Shown here piece by piece: positions 9,322 through 17,952 of a stretch of DNA of 64,000 nucleotides. This DNA comes from Ruegeria discodermiae (GTDB taxonomy: Bacteria > Pseudomonadota > Alphaproteobacteria > Rhodobacterales > Rhodobacteraceae). The stretch covers positions 930,001 through 994,000 of the forward strand of contig NZ_JAVAMO010000001.1 in the NCBI RefSeq assembly GCF_030758345.1, written 5' to 3'. Position 1 is the first letter of the stretch. Every line of letters starts with the position of its first letter. The notes under the pieces are model-generated. The model saw only the letters and a program-made list of their open reading frames with translations. It made no database searches and was not told the DNA's origin. The position numbers and the translations under genes are program-made.

Positions 9322-10227
9322 ATGGATTGGGATAAACTCAGAATATTTCATGCGGTGGCCGATGCGGGCAGCCTGACCCATGCGGGCGACAAGCTGAATC
9401 TGTCGCAATCGGCGGTCAGCCGACAGATCAGGGCGCTTGAGGAATCGCTGAATGCGACCCTGTTTCACCGCCATGCGCGGGGACTGATTCTCACCGAACA
9501 GGGCGAGTTGCTGTTTGACGCCACCTCGTCGATGTCCAAACGTCTGGACGCGGCGGCTGCGCGCATCCGCGACAGCGAAGAAGAGGTGTTTGGCGAGTTG
9601 CGGGTGACCACCACCTTCGGCTTCGGCACGCTCTGGCTCGCCCCGCGCCTGCCCAAACTTTATGAAAAATACCCCGACCTCAAGATCGATCTGATGCTGG
9701 AGGAACGCGTGCTGGACCTGCCCATGCGCGAGGCGGATGTGGCGATCCGGATGAAGGAGCCCAGTCAGGCAGACCTGATCCGCAAACGGCTGATGACAAT
9801 CCGGATGCAGCTTTTCGTCTCGGATGCCTATTACAAAGCGCATGATGCACCGGTAACTCCTCCCGATCTGTCCCAGCACCGTCTGATCTGCCAGAACACC
9901 ACGGCTGCGCAGGTCGGCGCGGGCGCGTCGCTGGTTGTGCAGCTGATGGAACACAACCCGGCATCGCTTCTGACGGTGAACAATTACTTCGGTGTACTCC
10001 AGGGCGTGCTGCACAACCTAGGGATCGGCGTATTGCCCGATTACGTCGCGCAGGAAGTGCCCGATCTGGTGCATGTCCTGCCCGAGATCGAGTCCTCCGA
10101 CGTGCCCGTCTATCTCGCCTATCCGGAAGAATTGCGCCATTCGCAACGTATTGCAGCGTTTCGTGATTTCGTGCAGGAGGAAATCACCGCAAGCCGCAAA
10201 CAGCTGAAAATGCAAGGCAAAGTATGA
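9322..10227 (+). CDS. LysR family transcriptional regulator
   Basis: 301 residues. The N-terminal winged helix-turn-helix (about 1-62) contains the LysR signature region AGDKLNLSQSAVSRQI, followed by a periplasmic-binding-protein-like effector domain to the end. The gene is transcribed away from the indolepyruvate oxidoreductase gene, the classic arrangement for a LysR protein controlling its divergent neighbour. The likely coinducer would be an aromatic keto or amino acid, but that is inference. The ATG at 9322 follows GGGG-rich DNA and starts directly at the HTH (MDWDKLRIFHAV). Confidence 0.9.
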   Translation: MDWDKLRIFHAVADAGSLTHAGDKLNLSQSAVSRQIRALEESLNATLFHRHARGLILTEQGELLFDATSSMSKRLDAAAARIRDSEEEVFGELRVTTTFGFGTLWLAPRLPKLYEKYPDLKIDLMLEERVLDLPMREADVAIRMKEPSQADLIRKRLMTIRMQLFVSDAYYKAHDAPVTPPDLSQHRLICQNTTAAQVGAGASLVVQLMEHNPASLLTVNNYFGVLQGVLHNLGIGVLPDYVAQEVPDLVHVLPEIESSDVPVYLAYPEELRHSQRIAAFRDFVQEEITASRKQLKMQGKV

Positions 10228-10278
10228 GATATGCGGCATTCGCATAGCGGCAATACCAAAAATGCGACATTATTAACC

Positions 10279-10307
10279 TTGATAACTCATGAAGCGCTGA
10301 TTAAATC
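10279..10307 (+). promoter_or_regulatory. Sigma-70-type promoter of the candidate sRNA
   Basis: TTGATA (10279-10284), a 17-nt spacer, then TAAATC (10302-10307). It lies 51 nt after the LysR stop codon and places a start near 10313, just before a compact structured segment ending in a strong terminator. Confidence 0.5.
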
Positions 10308-10312
10308 AACTC

Positions 10313-10384
10313 TCGAAGGAGGCGACGCCTTCTTCATACCTCCCTGTTGGACTTCGGCCGAGCTTATTGCTCGGCCTTTTTTTT
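10313..10384 (+). ncRNA. Candidate trans-acting small RNA, about 70 nt
   Basis: An intergenic unit with its own promoter (TTGATA-N17-TAAATC) and a perfect Rho-independent terminator. The first hairpin is an 8-bp stem around loop GAC (10315-10335) whose 5' arm contains GGAGG. A single-stranded stretch with ACCTCCCT (an anti-Shine-Dalgarno sequence) follows, then the terminator hairpin. This layout resembles the anti-SD sRNAs of Rhodobacteraceae (CcsR-like 'cuckoo' RNAs with CCUCC motifs), but only one copy is present and it is not preceded by a DUF1127 gene. No open frame of useful length lies within it. Exact ends are uncertain. Confidence 0.5.
10356..10384 (+). terminator. Rho-independent terminator
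   Basis: Perfect 8-bp stem GGCCGAGC / GCTCGGCC with loop TTATT, followed by eight T residues. It is the strongest intrinsic terminator in the left third of the window. It ends the candidate sRNA and any read-through from lysR. Confidence 0.9.
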
Positions 10385-10483
10385 CGCGCCACACGCGGGG
10401 CGTGCCAACCAATGGTGGAATATACCAGATCGCTATCGCGAATAACATGAGTTCACCCTGAGACTCCGAACCGGATTACGCGG

Positions 10484-11326
10484 TCAATCCTCTCGCTGCG
10501 TATCTTTGGTCGGCAACATGATCTGGCGGATGGCGGCATCGGGGATCGCGTCTCCGGCATAGGTAAAGGTGCCGTGCTGCCGTACCTCGCGCGCCGCGCG
10601 CACCATCGCGCCGATTGCCGCACGCGCAAATGACCCGCCAACGCTGATCCGGGCAACGCCCGCCTCAGAGAGGTCGGCAACCGAACAGGTAAGGCTGCTC
10701 AGCCCCATCACAACATTGACCGGCTTGCTTACCGCCCGGCAAACCGTGCGGATCGCCTCAAGGTCGGGCAGACCCGGTGCATAGAGCACGTCGGCGCCCG
10801 CCGCCTCGAACGCCTGCAGGCGTCGGATCGTGTCCGCAAGATCCGTTCGCCCACAGATGAAGTTCTCGGCCCGTGCCGTCAGCAGGAAATTCCGGTCGCG
10901 CGCGGCCTCAACGGCGGCCTCGATGCGCTCAACGGCATGGGACATCTCGAAGATCGGCGCATCAGTATTGCCGGTTGCATCCTCGATCGTGCCACCGACC
11001 AGCCCGATCTGCGATGCCATCTCAATGGTCTTGGCGCAGGCCTCGGGGCTGGCCCCGAACCCATCCTCCAGATCGCCGGATACTGGCAGATCGGTAACCG
11101 CAACGATCTGCGAAGCGTTTTCCAGAATCTCGTCGCGGCTGAGCCCGGTGGACGAATCGCGCTTGCCAACGGAAAAAGCATAGCCCGCGCTGGTGGTGGC
11201 CAGCGCCTCAAAGCCCAGACTGGCCAGCAAAAGCGCCGACCCCGCATCCCAGGCGTTGGGAAGAACGAAGGCCTCACTGCTGGTATGAAGCGCTCTGAGG
11301 CGCTGAAACTTCTCCGTTTGGTTCAT
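10484..11326 (-). CDS. Isocitrate lyase / phosphoenolpyruvate mutase family protein
   Basis: 280-residue TIM-barrel enzyme of the PEP mutase/isocitrate lyase superfamily. Visible signatures include LPNAWDAGSA near the N-terminus, the metal-binding acidic block SGDLEDGFG and EDATGN. The cysteine-bearing lid loop of true isocitrate or methylisocitrate lyases is not evident, so it probably acts on a small oxo-acid C-C or P-C bond (an oxaloacetate-hydrolase-like role is possible). The ATG at 11326 is preferred over an in-frame GTG at 11350, because CGGGGC lies upstream of the ATG and nothing similar precedes the GTG. The M20 peptidase gene lies upstream on the same strand. The exact substrate is unknown. 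Confidence 0.85.
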   Translation of the reverse strand: MNQTEKFQRLRALHTSSEAFVLPNAWDAGSALLLASLGFEALATTSAGYAFSVGKRDSSTGLSRDEILENASQIVAVTDLPVSGDLEDGFGASPEACAKTIEMASQIGLVGGTIEDATGNTDAPIFEMSHAVERIEAAVEAARDRNFLLTARAENFICGRTDLADTIRRLQAFEAAGADVLYAPGLPDLEAIRTVCRAVSKPVNVVMGLSSLTCSVADLSEAGVARISVGGSFARAAIGAMVRAAREVRQHGTFTYAGDAIPDAAIRQIMLPTKDTQRED

Positions 11327-11401
11327 GATGTCAGCCCCGATCTGTTTCACCCAACTCTAGCCATGCGAGGGCGCAAGGAAAGCGTCGTGGTGCCGGATGG
11401 C

Positions 11402-12553
11402 TCATCGCGTGCCCAGCAGATCGCGCGCGATGCGTTCGAATATCGCAGTGCCCAACGGGATCAGATCATCAGGGAAATCATAGCCGGGGCTGTGCAGCAC
11501 CGGGTGATCCTCGCCTGGCCCCAGACACAACATCGCAGCCTTTGCCCCCCAGCCAAAGACACCAAAATCTTCCGACGCACGCATCGGCAGGCCTGTGTCA
11601 CCATGGGGCACATTGATCGCCTCCATCGCCCGAACCGCCACTGCGGTTGCTTCCGCATCGTTGATTGAGGCGGCGAATTCATCCTGCACCTCGAACTGCA
11701 CGGTCAGGCCCGCCTCCTCGGCCGCCGCGCGCGCCAGCGCTTGCGCCGACGCAACCAGTTCTGCCATCATGTCGTCCCGCGTGGTGCGCAGCGTGGCGTG
11801 GATCACACCCTCGCCCGGCGCGATGCCAAAGACCGGCTCGCCCATGCGCAGATGGGTGAGCGTCACCAATCGAAACCCGTCATCCAGATTACCGCCCTGC
11901 CCCAGCGCCTCCAGCGCCGGGACCAGATGGGCGATGGCGCGCCCGGGTGAGACGCCTTCCTCGGGCTCTGCCGCATGGGCGGTCCGCCCGGTCAGCGTGA
12001 TCTTTAGCCCCTGAGAGGCGCAGTTGATCAGGCCCGCACGGGTCGAGACATAGCCGAAGGGCCGCCCAGGCTCATTATGGATCGCAAAGGCCCAATTGGG
12101 CCGGAGCGACTCAAAGCCCGGGTCCGCGACCACAGCGCGCGCGCCGCTGCCATCCTCTTCGGCGGGCTGGAACATCAGCACCACCCGCCCGCGCGCCACC
12201 GGCTTGCGCGACAACAAGCGCCCCAGCCCCAGCAACATGGTCATATGCCCATCATGGCCGCAAAGATGCCCTTTGCCCGGCACCTGCGAGGACCAGGGAA
12301 CACCGGACAGCTCTTCGATGGGCAAAGCGTCCAGTTCGGCCCGAAACAGCACGGTGTCGCCCGGCGTACCGCTGTCAAACACTGCCGCGACACCATACCC
12401 GCCCAGCCCGGTCACGATGCGGGTCGGAGTCAGCGCCTCAAGCGCCGCAGTGACAGTAAGCGCGGTTTCCACCTCTTCGCCGGACACTTCCGGGTGCCGG
12501 TGCAGGTCGCGGCGAAAAGCGGTCAAGGCAACCAGATCCGAGTTCGTGAGCAT
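11402..12553 (-). CDS. M20 family metallopeptidase / amidohydrolase (hippurate-hydrolase type)
   Basis: 383-residue cytosolic zinc amidohydrolase. The N-terminus has the family start (RRDLHRHPEVSGEE). Metal-binding motifs are HLCGHDGHM (about residues 95-103) and FQPAEEDGSGA (about 127-137), and the dimerisation-domain glycine/histidine stretch TGRTAHAAEPEEG is present. Members hydrolyse N-acyl amino acids or hippurate-like amides. I chose the ATG at 12553 because residues upstream of it in the open frame are Cys-rich and unlike the family. Together with the next gene it may form a small catabolic unit, but the substrate is not determinable. Confidence 0.9.
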   Translation of the reverse strand: MLTNSDLVALTAFRRDLHRHPEVSGEEVETALTVTAALEALTPTRIVTGLGGYGVAAVFDSGTPGDTVLFRAELDALPIEELSGVPWSSQVPGKGHLCGHDGHMTMLLGLGRLLSRKPVARGRVVLMFQPAEEDGSGARAVVADPGFESLRPNWAFAIHNEPGRPFGYVSTRAGLINCASQGLKITLTGRTAHAAEPEEGVSPGRAIAHLVPALEALGQGGNLDDGFRLVTLTHLRMGEPVFGIAPGEGVIHATLRTTRDDMMAELVASAQALARAAAEEAGLTVQFEVQDEFAASINDAEATAVAVRAMEAINVPHGDTGLPMRASEDFGVFGWGAKAAMLCLGPGEDHPVLHSPGYDFPDDLIPLGTAIFERIARDLLGTR

Positions 12554-12775
12554 TGCAATTCCGTTGCTGAAGACAGGCTTGTCAGCTCTTAGCCGAACCC
12601 AACACGGTTTTGCAGCCCCCTCACCACCAACGCCAGCGATCCCACATCTCACAGAGCGGCACGCAAGACACATGCAGGCACCGAACCCGTGCCATAATCC
12701 AAGACACCTAGCGCAAGGGCACAACCTCCAGTAAGTTCAGGAAAAACAAGACTCATATATTGACGAGGGTTTCTC

Positions 12776-15052
12776 ATGCTCCGGTTGACGCAACTGGTTT
12801 TAGTGCTTTGCTCAGCAATTCTGTTCAGTTCCCCCACATTCGCACAAACGTCCTCCTCACCCTCAAGTGGTAGCACCGCTGCCGCCCCTGTGGTTCCGAC
12901 CGATCTGACACCGGAACAGGTGGACGACCTGGTGGCCCGCATGAGTGACGATCAGGTCCGCGCCCTGCTGCTGGAGCGTCTGGATGCCGTGGCCGAGGCC
13001 CATGCCGCCAAGACCGAGGGCCAGGAAGACCCGCTGACGGAAATCAATGAAATCTGGGCCGAGATGGTGGCCTCCTGGACGCATGTTCTGGTGACATTGC
13101 CCAATATTTTCAGCGCACAGGCTGAGGCATTCGGCAATTTCGGATCAACCTTCGGCACCACCGGCGTATTTGTCCTGCTGGGGCTGGTCCTGACCGTTTT
13201 GGTCTTGGGATATGCCGCGGAAAAGCTCTTTGGCCTGCTCACCCGCAAATGGCATGCCCAGTCCAGCGAGGGAGAGGATGGCGATCTTTGGGGTGCAGTG
13301 CGATATCTGTTCACCCGCTTCTGCCATGAGATTGCCGGGCTTATCGTCTTTTATGTCGTCATTCGTGCCGCCGGGCGCGCCATCCTGACGACAGAACAGA
13401 TCACCTATGCGGCGCCATTCGTGTTCTTCCTGATCTGGATTCCGCGCCTGGGCGCGGCGGTATCGCGATTTGTTCTCGCCCCAAACAAGCCCCGCCTGCG
13501 GCTGGTCAATGTCGACGATCACTGGGCAAAATACCTGCATCGCAACCTGATCGGCCTGCTTATCCTGATCGGGCTCACATTGTTCACGTTGCGCTTCAAT
13601 GCGCTCAACGGCATCACCGGCGGTGAAACACGCATCGGTTTCTGGCTCAATACCGCGATCCACATTTACATCGGCTTCATTGCCTGGACGGCCCGCGAAG
13701 GTCTCACACAAATGATGCTGGGCACCGATCCCGATCGCACCAAGTTCGACGAAGAGGTCGCCCGATACTATCCCTATTTCGCCATCGCAGTCTCGGCTGT
13801 GATCTGGCTTCTGGTGGAATTCCTCGCCGCACAGCGCGATCCATCGATCCGCGCTCTGCTGGTCAAGGGACCGCATTTCACAACCATGTTCTGGCTGTTG
13901 ATCGCACCGGCCCTGGACACGTTGATACGTGGGCTGGTGCGCCACCTGCAGCCGCCAATGTCCGGCGAAGGCCCACTGGCCGAAAAAGCCTATAAATCAA
14001 CCAAGCGCAGCTATATCCGCATCGGTCGCGTGTTGGCCGGGCTGTTTGTGGTGATGATGATCGCGCGGGCCTGGGAGCTTGATCTGCGCCATGTCGCCTC
14101 TGCCGGTATCGGTGCCGAGGTTGGCGGTGCGGTGATCGAATTCCTGCTGATTGTCGCGGCAGGCTATATCATCAACGAAGTCGTCTCTCTCTGGATCAAC
14201 CGCAGACTCGCAAAAGAGCAGACCGCAGCAGAATCGGTAGACGAAGAGGCCGGTGGTGAAGGCGGAGGATCAGGCGGATCGCGCCTTGCAACCGTGTTGC
14301 CGCTGATCCGGGTTACCGCGCAGATCACCATCGCGGTGCTGTTTGGCCTGCTGGCGCTCAGCTCTTTGGGCATCAACATCACGCCCCTTCTGGCTGGTGC
14401 CGGTGTTCTGGGTCTGGCCATTGGCTTTGGCGCGCAGAAACTGGTGGCCGATATCGTGGGTGGTGTGTTCTTCCTGATCGACGATGCGTTCCGCGTGGGC
14501 GAATATGTTGATGTAGGCGGCACCACCGGCACGGTCGAAAAGATCTCGATCCGGTCGATGCAGCTGCGCCACCATCGCGGTCCGGTGCATACGATCCCCT
14601 ATGGCGAGATTCAGAAGCTGACCAATTACAGCCGCGACTGGGTCATCATGAAGCTGAAATTCACCGTGCCCTTTGACACCGACCCCAACAAGGTGAAGAA
14701 GATTTTCAAAAAGATTGGCGCCGAGATGATGGCCGACGAAATCCACAAGGACGGTTTCCTGGAGCCCTTCAAGTCACAGGGCGTGTTTGATTTCGATGAT
14801 GTCGGCATGATCATCCGGGGCAAGTTCATGGCGATCCCCGGCAAGCAATTCACCCTGCGCAAGGAGATCTATAACCGCGTCAAGGCTGCCTTCAAGGAGA
14901 ACGGCATCGACTTTGCCCGCCGCGAGGTGCGCGTCGCGATCCCTGGTTTGGACGAGGCCGAACACGTCACCGACGAGCAGAAAGCCACCATTGGCGCTGC
15001 GGCGGGCGAAGCGGTGAACCAGCAACTGGCCAAAGATCAGGGCGGCCAATAG
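12776..15052 (+). CDS. Large mechanosensitive ion channel, MscS family
   Basis: 758-residue inner-membrane channel. A signal-peptide-like N-terminus (to about residue 23, ending TFAQ) precedes a Ser-rich and helical periplasmic segment. Several TM helices follow through residues 120-460. The conserved MscS core is near residues 520-700: pore-lining helix LLAGAGVLGLAIGFGAQK, then the beta-domain block DDAFRVGEYVDVGG and GTVEKISIRS. A Gly/Glu-rich linker sits before the last pore helices. The length places it among the extended MscS-like proteins rather than the 286-residue E. coli form. Role: release of solutes during hypo-osmotic shock. Confidence 0.92.
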   Translation: MLRLTQLVLVLCSAILFSSPTFAQTSSSPSSGSTAAAPVVPTDLTPEQVDDLVARMSDDQVRALLLERLDAVAEAHAAKTEGQEDPLTEINEIWAEMVASWTHVLVTLPNIFSAQAEAFGNFGSTFGTTGVFVLLGLVLTVLVLGYAAEKLFGLLTRKWHAQSSEGEDGDLWGAVRYLFTRFCHEIAGLIVFYVVIRAAGRAILTTEQITYAAPFVFFLIWIPRLGAAVSRFVLAPNKPRLRLVNVDDHWAKYLHRNLIGLLILIGLTLFTLRFNALNGITGGETRIGFWLNTAIHIYIGFIAWTAREGLTQMMLGTDPDRTKFDEEVARYYPYFAIAVSAVIWLLVEFLAAQRDPSIRALLVKGPHFTTMFWLLIAPALDTLIRGLVRHLQPPMSGEGPLAEKAYKSTKRSYIRIGRVLAGLFVVMMIARAWELDLRHVASAGIGAEVGGAVIEFLLIVAAGYIINEVVSLWINRRLAKEQTAAESVDEEAGGEGGGSGGSRLATVLPLIRVTAQITIAVLFGLLALSSLGINITPLLAGAGVLGLAIGFGAQKLVADIVGGVFFLIDDAFRVGEYVDVGGTTGTVEKISIRSMQLRHHRGPVHTIPYGEIQKLTNYSRDWVIMKLKFTVPFDTDPNKVKKIFKKIGAEMMADEIHKDGFLEPFKSQGVFDFDDVGMIIRGKFMAIPGKQFTLRKEIYNRVKAAFKENGIDFARREVRVAIPGLDEAEHVTDEQKATIGAAAGEAVNQQLAKDQGGQ

Positions 15053-15063
15053 TCCTAAGAAGC

Positions 15064-15095
15064 CGGGTAGCCTGAGCCTATGGTCAGGCTACCCG
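15064..15095. terminator. Bidirectional hairpin between convergent genes
   Basis: CGGGTAGCCTGA / TCAGGCTACCCG, a perfect 12-bp stem with an 8-nt loop, 11 nt after the MscS stop and 9 nt from the end of the convergent gene. There is no strong T run. Placement suits termination of both transcripts. Confidence 0.75.
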
Positions 15096-15103
15096 TGCTG
15101 TTC

Positions 15104-15850
15104 TCAAATCTCGCGCAATGCGGCGATATCCGCCTCAACACCGGATGACAGACTTGGCGAAACATGCGCGAGTATCTTCTCCCGGTTGGCAAAGAGATCA
15201 ATACCCCCGTCATTGAACATGACCCCTTCGGGATGGTCCGACCGCCACTGCGCCACCACACTCTCCATCTCGGAAAAGTAAGCGGCCTGCGCTGCGTCAG
15301 AGCGGAACTTCACCCCGCGCACCAGCGTGATGTGAAACGGGTTGCCATAGTCTCCGCAGGGACAGGCCAGCGCGGTGCTGAATATGCCCAGAAGTTGACC
15401 AATCACCGAGCCCGGATCGTATTCCAGCAGCAGTTCCAGCTCGTTTGACGGCGTCAGATTCACCCGCGATGGTATGACCCGGATCGGTGCAAATTTGATC
15501 GCGCGCATAACAGCCTCAACATAATCGAAGGGCAGCCCCCCATCCGCCTTGTTGTCCGGTCCGAACCGCCAAATCTCCGCATGCGCGGTGTCGGGACGCT
15601 CCAGCTTGGTGTTGTCCCCGCCCCCGATCAGCCAGCCATCATCGCTCGTCTCGCATAAATGAGTATAGCTGCGGTCGGTCAACAGGTTCAGGTCGATCTG
15701 AGGGCTGACCTCCGCCCGGCAATCAAGTCCGATATTGGCAAGCCGGTTCAACTTGCACGCCGGATGCATATGCCCGCTGGGGGTCAGATGATCATATCTC
15801 GCCATGAACTCAGGCGTGACAACGTTGGGGCGATCCGCTTCATCTTGCAT
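15104..15850 (-). CDS. Conserved-looking hypothetical protein, 248 aa
   Basis: I do not recognise this family. The protein is soluble, without signal peptide or TM helix. It has regular alphaproteobacterial codon use and an acidic, mixed alpha/beta composition. One segment, FHITLVRGVKF (about residues 175-185), looks like the HxT motif of 2H phosphoesterases. A clear second HxT/S motif is not seen, so that link is only a hint. Cys-rich CPCGDYGN lies just before it. It is convergent with the MscS channel gene and faces a gene-poor stretch upstream; no operon partner is visible. Confidence 0.6.
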   Translation of the reverse strand: MQDEADRPNVVTPEFMARYDHLTPSGHMHPACKLNRLANIGLDCRAEVSPQIDLNLLTDRSYTHLCETSDDGWLIGGGDNTKLERPDTAHAEIWRFGPDNKADGGLPFDYVEAVMRAIKFAPIRVIPSRVNLTPSNELELLLEYDPGSVIGQLLGIFSTALACPCGDYGNPFHITLVRGVKFRSDAAQAAYFSEMESVVAQWRSDHPEGVMFNDGGIDLFANREKILAHVSPSLSSGVEADIAALREI

Positions 15851-16333
15851 CCGGTCCTCCAGGGTTTGTTACAAATCTAGCGTATTTACATCTGCTCAAT
15901 ACGAAGGTCGCAATTGTCGTTAGTGCCCTCACCAACCGGAGGTAGACCAGTAGGTACATGACGATCAGAAGTATCGCAACGTCACTCTCTCCAACCCAAA
16001 GTTCTGACCGAATGGTGCATCTTACTTGCCCCATACGATATTCACATCTTCGGCGAGCGATATGGCCGCGACGATTGCAATGGCGCTGCAGGTTAGGCCT
16101 ACCAAGTCAAACGCGAATACTTCAGTAACACCTCAAGTCCGGAAAGTTGTGAACCGTTCTTCCGCACAACCAACATCAATTCAGCTGATAGCGACCCTAC
16201 GCCACGGCTTTGTCCGATCAATATCAGACGTCTACCGAGGGGAAGAGCATCCTTCGCTTCGCCCTTCTTAAACGTCCGATTGCAAATGAATAGGCTGTAT
16301 GGCATCTGCGGCTGATGATCAGGAGACCCAGCC
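15851..16333. other. Gene-poor intergenic stretch (483 bp)
   Basis: Lower GC than its surroundings. I find no frame with family resemblance, ribosome-binding site and codon use that would justify a gene, nor a tRNA or strong hairpin. It presumably holds the promoters of the divergent hypothetical gene and the GT-C gene, and may be a scar of past insertion. Confidence 0.5.
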
Positions 16334-17812
16334 TTGAATACCGGCAAAAGAGAATACCTTTGGACAGTTGCCCCGTTGGCTTTGGGTGCTTTGTTGGCGA
16401 TTCCCGTTTTTCTGGCCGGGCTCGTTGACGACGCCTATATCCACGCCCGGATCGTAGAGGCCCTGGTCCAAACCGGCCAACCAACTTTCAACCTTGGCGA
16501 TACTTTCAAGGCCAGTTCTTCGACCGGGTATATCTTTCTACTGGCTGCTATGGGAACTGTGTTTGATACAATCTTCGCGATGCGTTTGGTCGAAGCAGCA
16601 GTGATCGTATCAGTATTCGTGCTCGGCGCACAACTTGTCCGGCAGCTTGAGGCCCACCAAGCGTTCGCTGCATTCGCGCTGTTGTCAGGAGTTCCGTTTG
16701 TTTTGCTGGCGGCATACGGGGGCATGGAAACGCCTATCTTCGTAGCGCTCATGTTGGGGACAGCTCTTGCGTTGCGCCAAGATCGTTTCGGACTGGCGGT
16801 ATTCTTGGTAGCTGTGGCCGTCTGGTTTCGAATTGAGACCCTGCTACTTCTATTGCTGCTGTTGGTTTGGGTCCTCAGGCAAGGGCAACGCATTGCGGTT
16901 CTCTGGAATGCCTGGCCAATACTGGTCCTGTTTGCGATCGAATTTGTGCTCTATGGAAGCATCTTGCCTCACGCGGCGGGAGCTAAGTCCCTTGCCTACG
17001 GTCATTCTTACGAGGCCTCGGCCAAGTTGGCCTTGCGATTCGGGACCGGAAAGTTGTGGGCTGGAATTCTACTATTCGGACTGTTGATCGCGAGACTTGT
17101 CGGGGTGCTGAAATCGCGCGATTTCAACGGTTATGCTGACGTCTTTTTCGCTTTCTCCGGTGGAGTACTTTGCGCCTGGATGATTGGACGGTCGAATTTA
17201 TTCACGTGGTACTATCCACTTGTATTTATACCATTCGCAATTGGGCTCGCGACCATGCCCTCTGCAGGCCGCGTGTTTCGTGGTGTCGCGCTATTGGTTT
17301 TGGCAACATATCTGGTTTTGGGTGGGCGCACGCTTCTGAACGGTCTGGGCGTTACGGATACGACAGCAAACTTCAGGGTGGCCAAATATCTCGACATTGG
17401 CCGTACCCTCTACACAGCCTGTCCCGATTGCAGCCTGGTGACATCCGAAATCGGCGGGTTGGGCTATGGATTTCGTGGTCGGGTCTATGATGGCTTCGGG
17501 TTGGCTGACCCTGAGGCCCTGCAGTTTCACCCCATGAGCGTGCCCAAGCAGCGCGCGTCTGCCTTCATTGGTGCAATCCCACCAGAGTATATTAAGTTCC
17601 GCAATCCAGATTTCGTCGTGTCAATGCCAGTCTTCACCGCTGCTGCCCGCGAGTCAGGCGTACTCGGCGGGTATACAAAACATCATTGCCCGTTCAGCGC
17701 GGACGGCTCGATTTCGATCTTTGGTGATGAGGGAATCGACATCTTTTCGAAACAGCCACTCCCGGCTTTGACAATCACTCAGCTGAACTGCTCAGGCGAC
17801 TCCCCGACATAA
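16334..17812 (+). CDS. GT-C fold membrane glycosyltransferase-like protein
   Basis: 492-residue polytopic membrane protein with about 9-11 helices and a soluble C-terminal domain from about residue 345. The first external loop carries the acidic pair Asp32-Asp33 in [10 protein letters not shown], followed by [14 protein letters not shown], and helix 4 is preceded by GGMETP. These correspond to the DDAYI... and G(L/M)ET signatures of GT-C transferases related to arabinofuranosyltransferases. Such enzymes use polyprenyl-phosphate sugars on the periplasmic side. Codon use and GC differ from the flanking genes, suggesting later acquisition. TTG or GTG starts elsewhere are not excluded; the codon at 16334 follows AGGAGACC by a suitable distance. 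Confidence 0.7.
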   Translation: MNTGKREYLWTVAPLALGALLAIPVFLAGLVDDAYIHARIVEALVQTGQPTFNLGDTFKASSSTGYIFLLAAMGTVFDTIFAMRLVEAAVIVSVFVLGAQLVRQLEAHQAFAAFALLSGVPFVLLAAYGGMETPIFVALMLGTALALRQDRFGLAVFLVAVAVWFRIETLLLLLLLLVWVLRQGQRIAVLWNAWPILVLFAIEFVLYGSILPHAAGAKSLAYGHSYEASAKLALRFGTGKLWAGILLFGLLIARLVGVLKSRDFNGYADVFFAFSGGVLCAWMIGRSNLFTWYYPLVFIPFAIGLATMPSAGRVFRGVALLVLATYLVLGGRTLLNGLGVTDTTANFRVAKYLDIGRTLYTACPDCSLVTSEIGGLGYGFRGRVYDGFGLADPEALQFHPMSVPKQRASAFIGAIPPEYIKFRNPDFVVSMPVFTAAARESGVLGGYTKHHCPFSADGSISIFGDEGIDIFSKQPLPALTITQLNCSGDSPT

Positions 17813-17952
17813 ACGAAGGGCCAAGCTTGGCGAAGAACACTACTCAGGTCGCCAAGTGCTCTCATACGCACTTGCAGAGCCTTCCCTCTTTCCCCCGCGC
17901 GCGGCTTCCCCTAAAAGGCGCGAAACTTTGCCATCTCGGGGACCCAGACAGG

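Noticed and set aside
16026-16271. Small open frame (81 codons) in the gene-poor stretch
   Set aside because: Ser/Thr/Arg-rich random composition, no RBS, no similarity; the antisense 82-codon frame is equally unconvincing.
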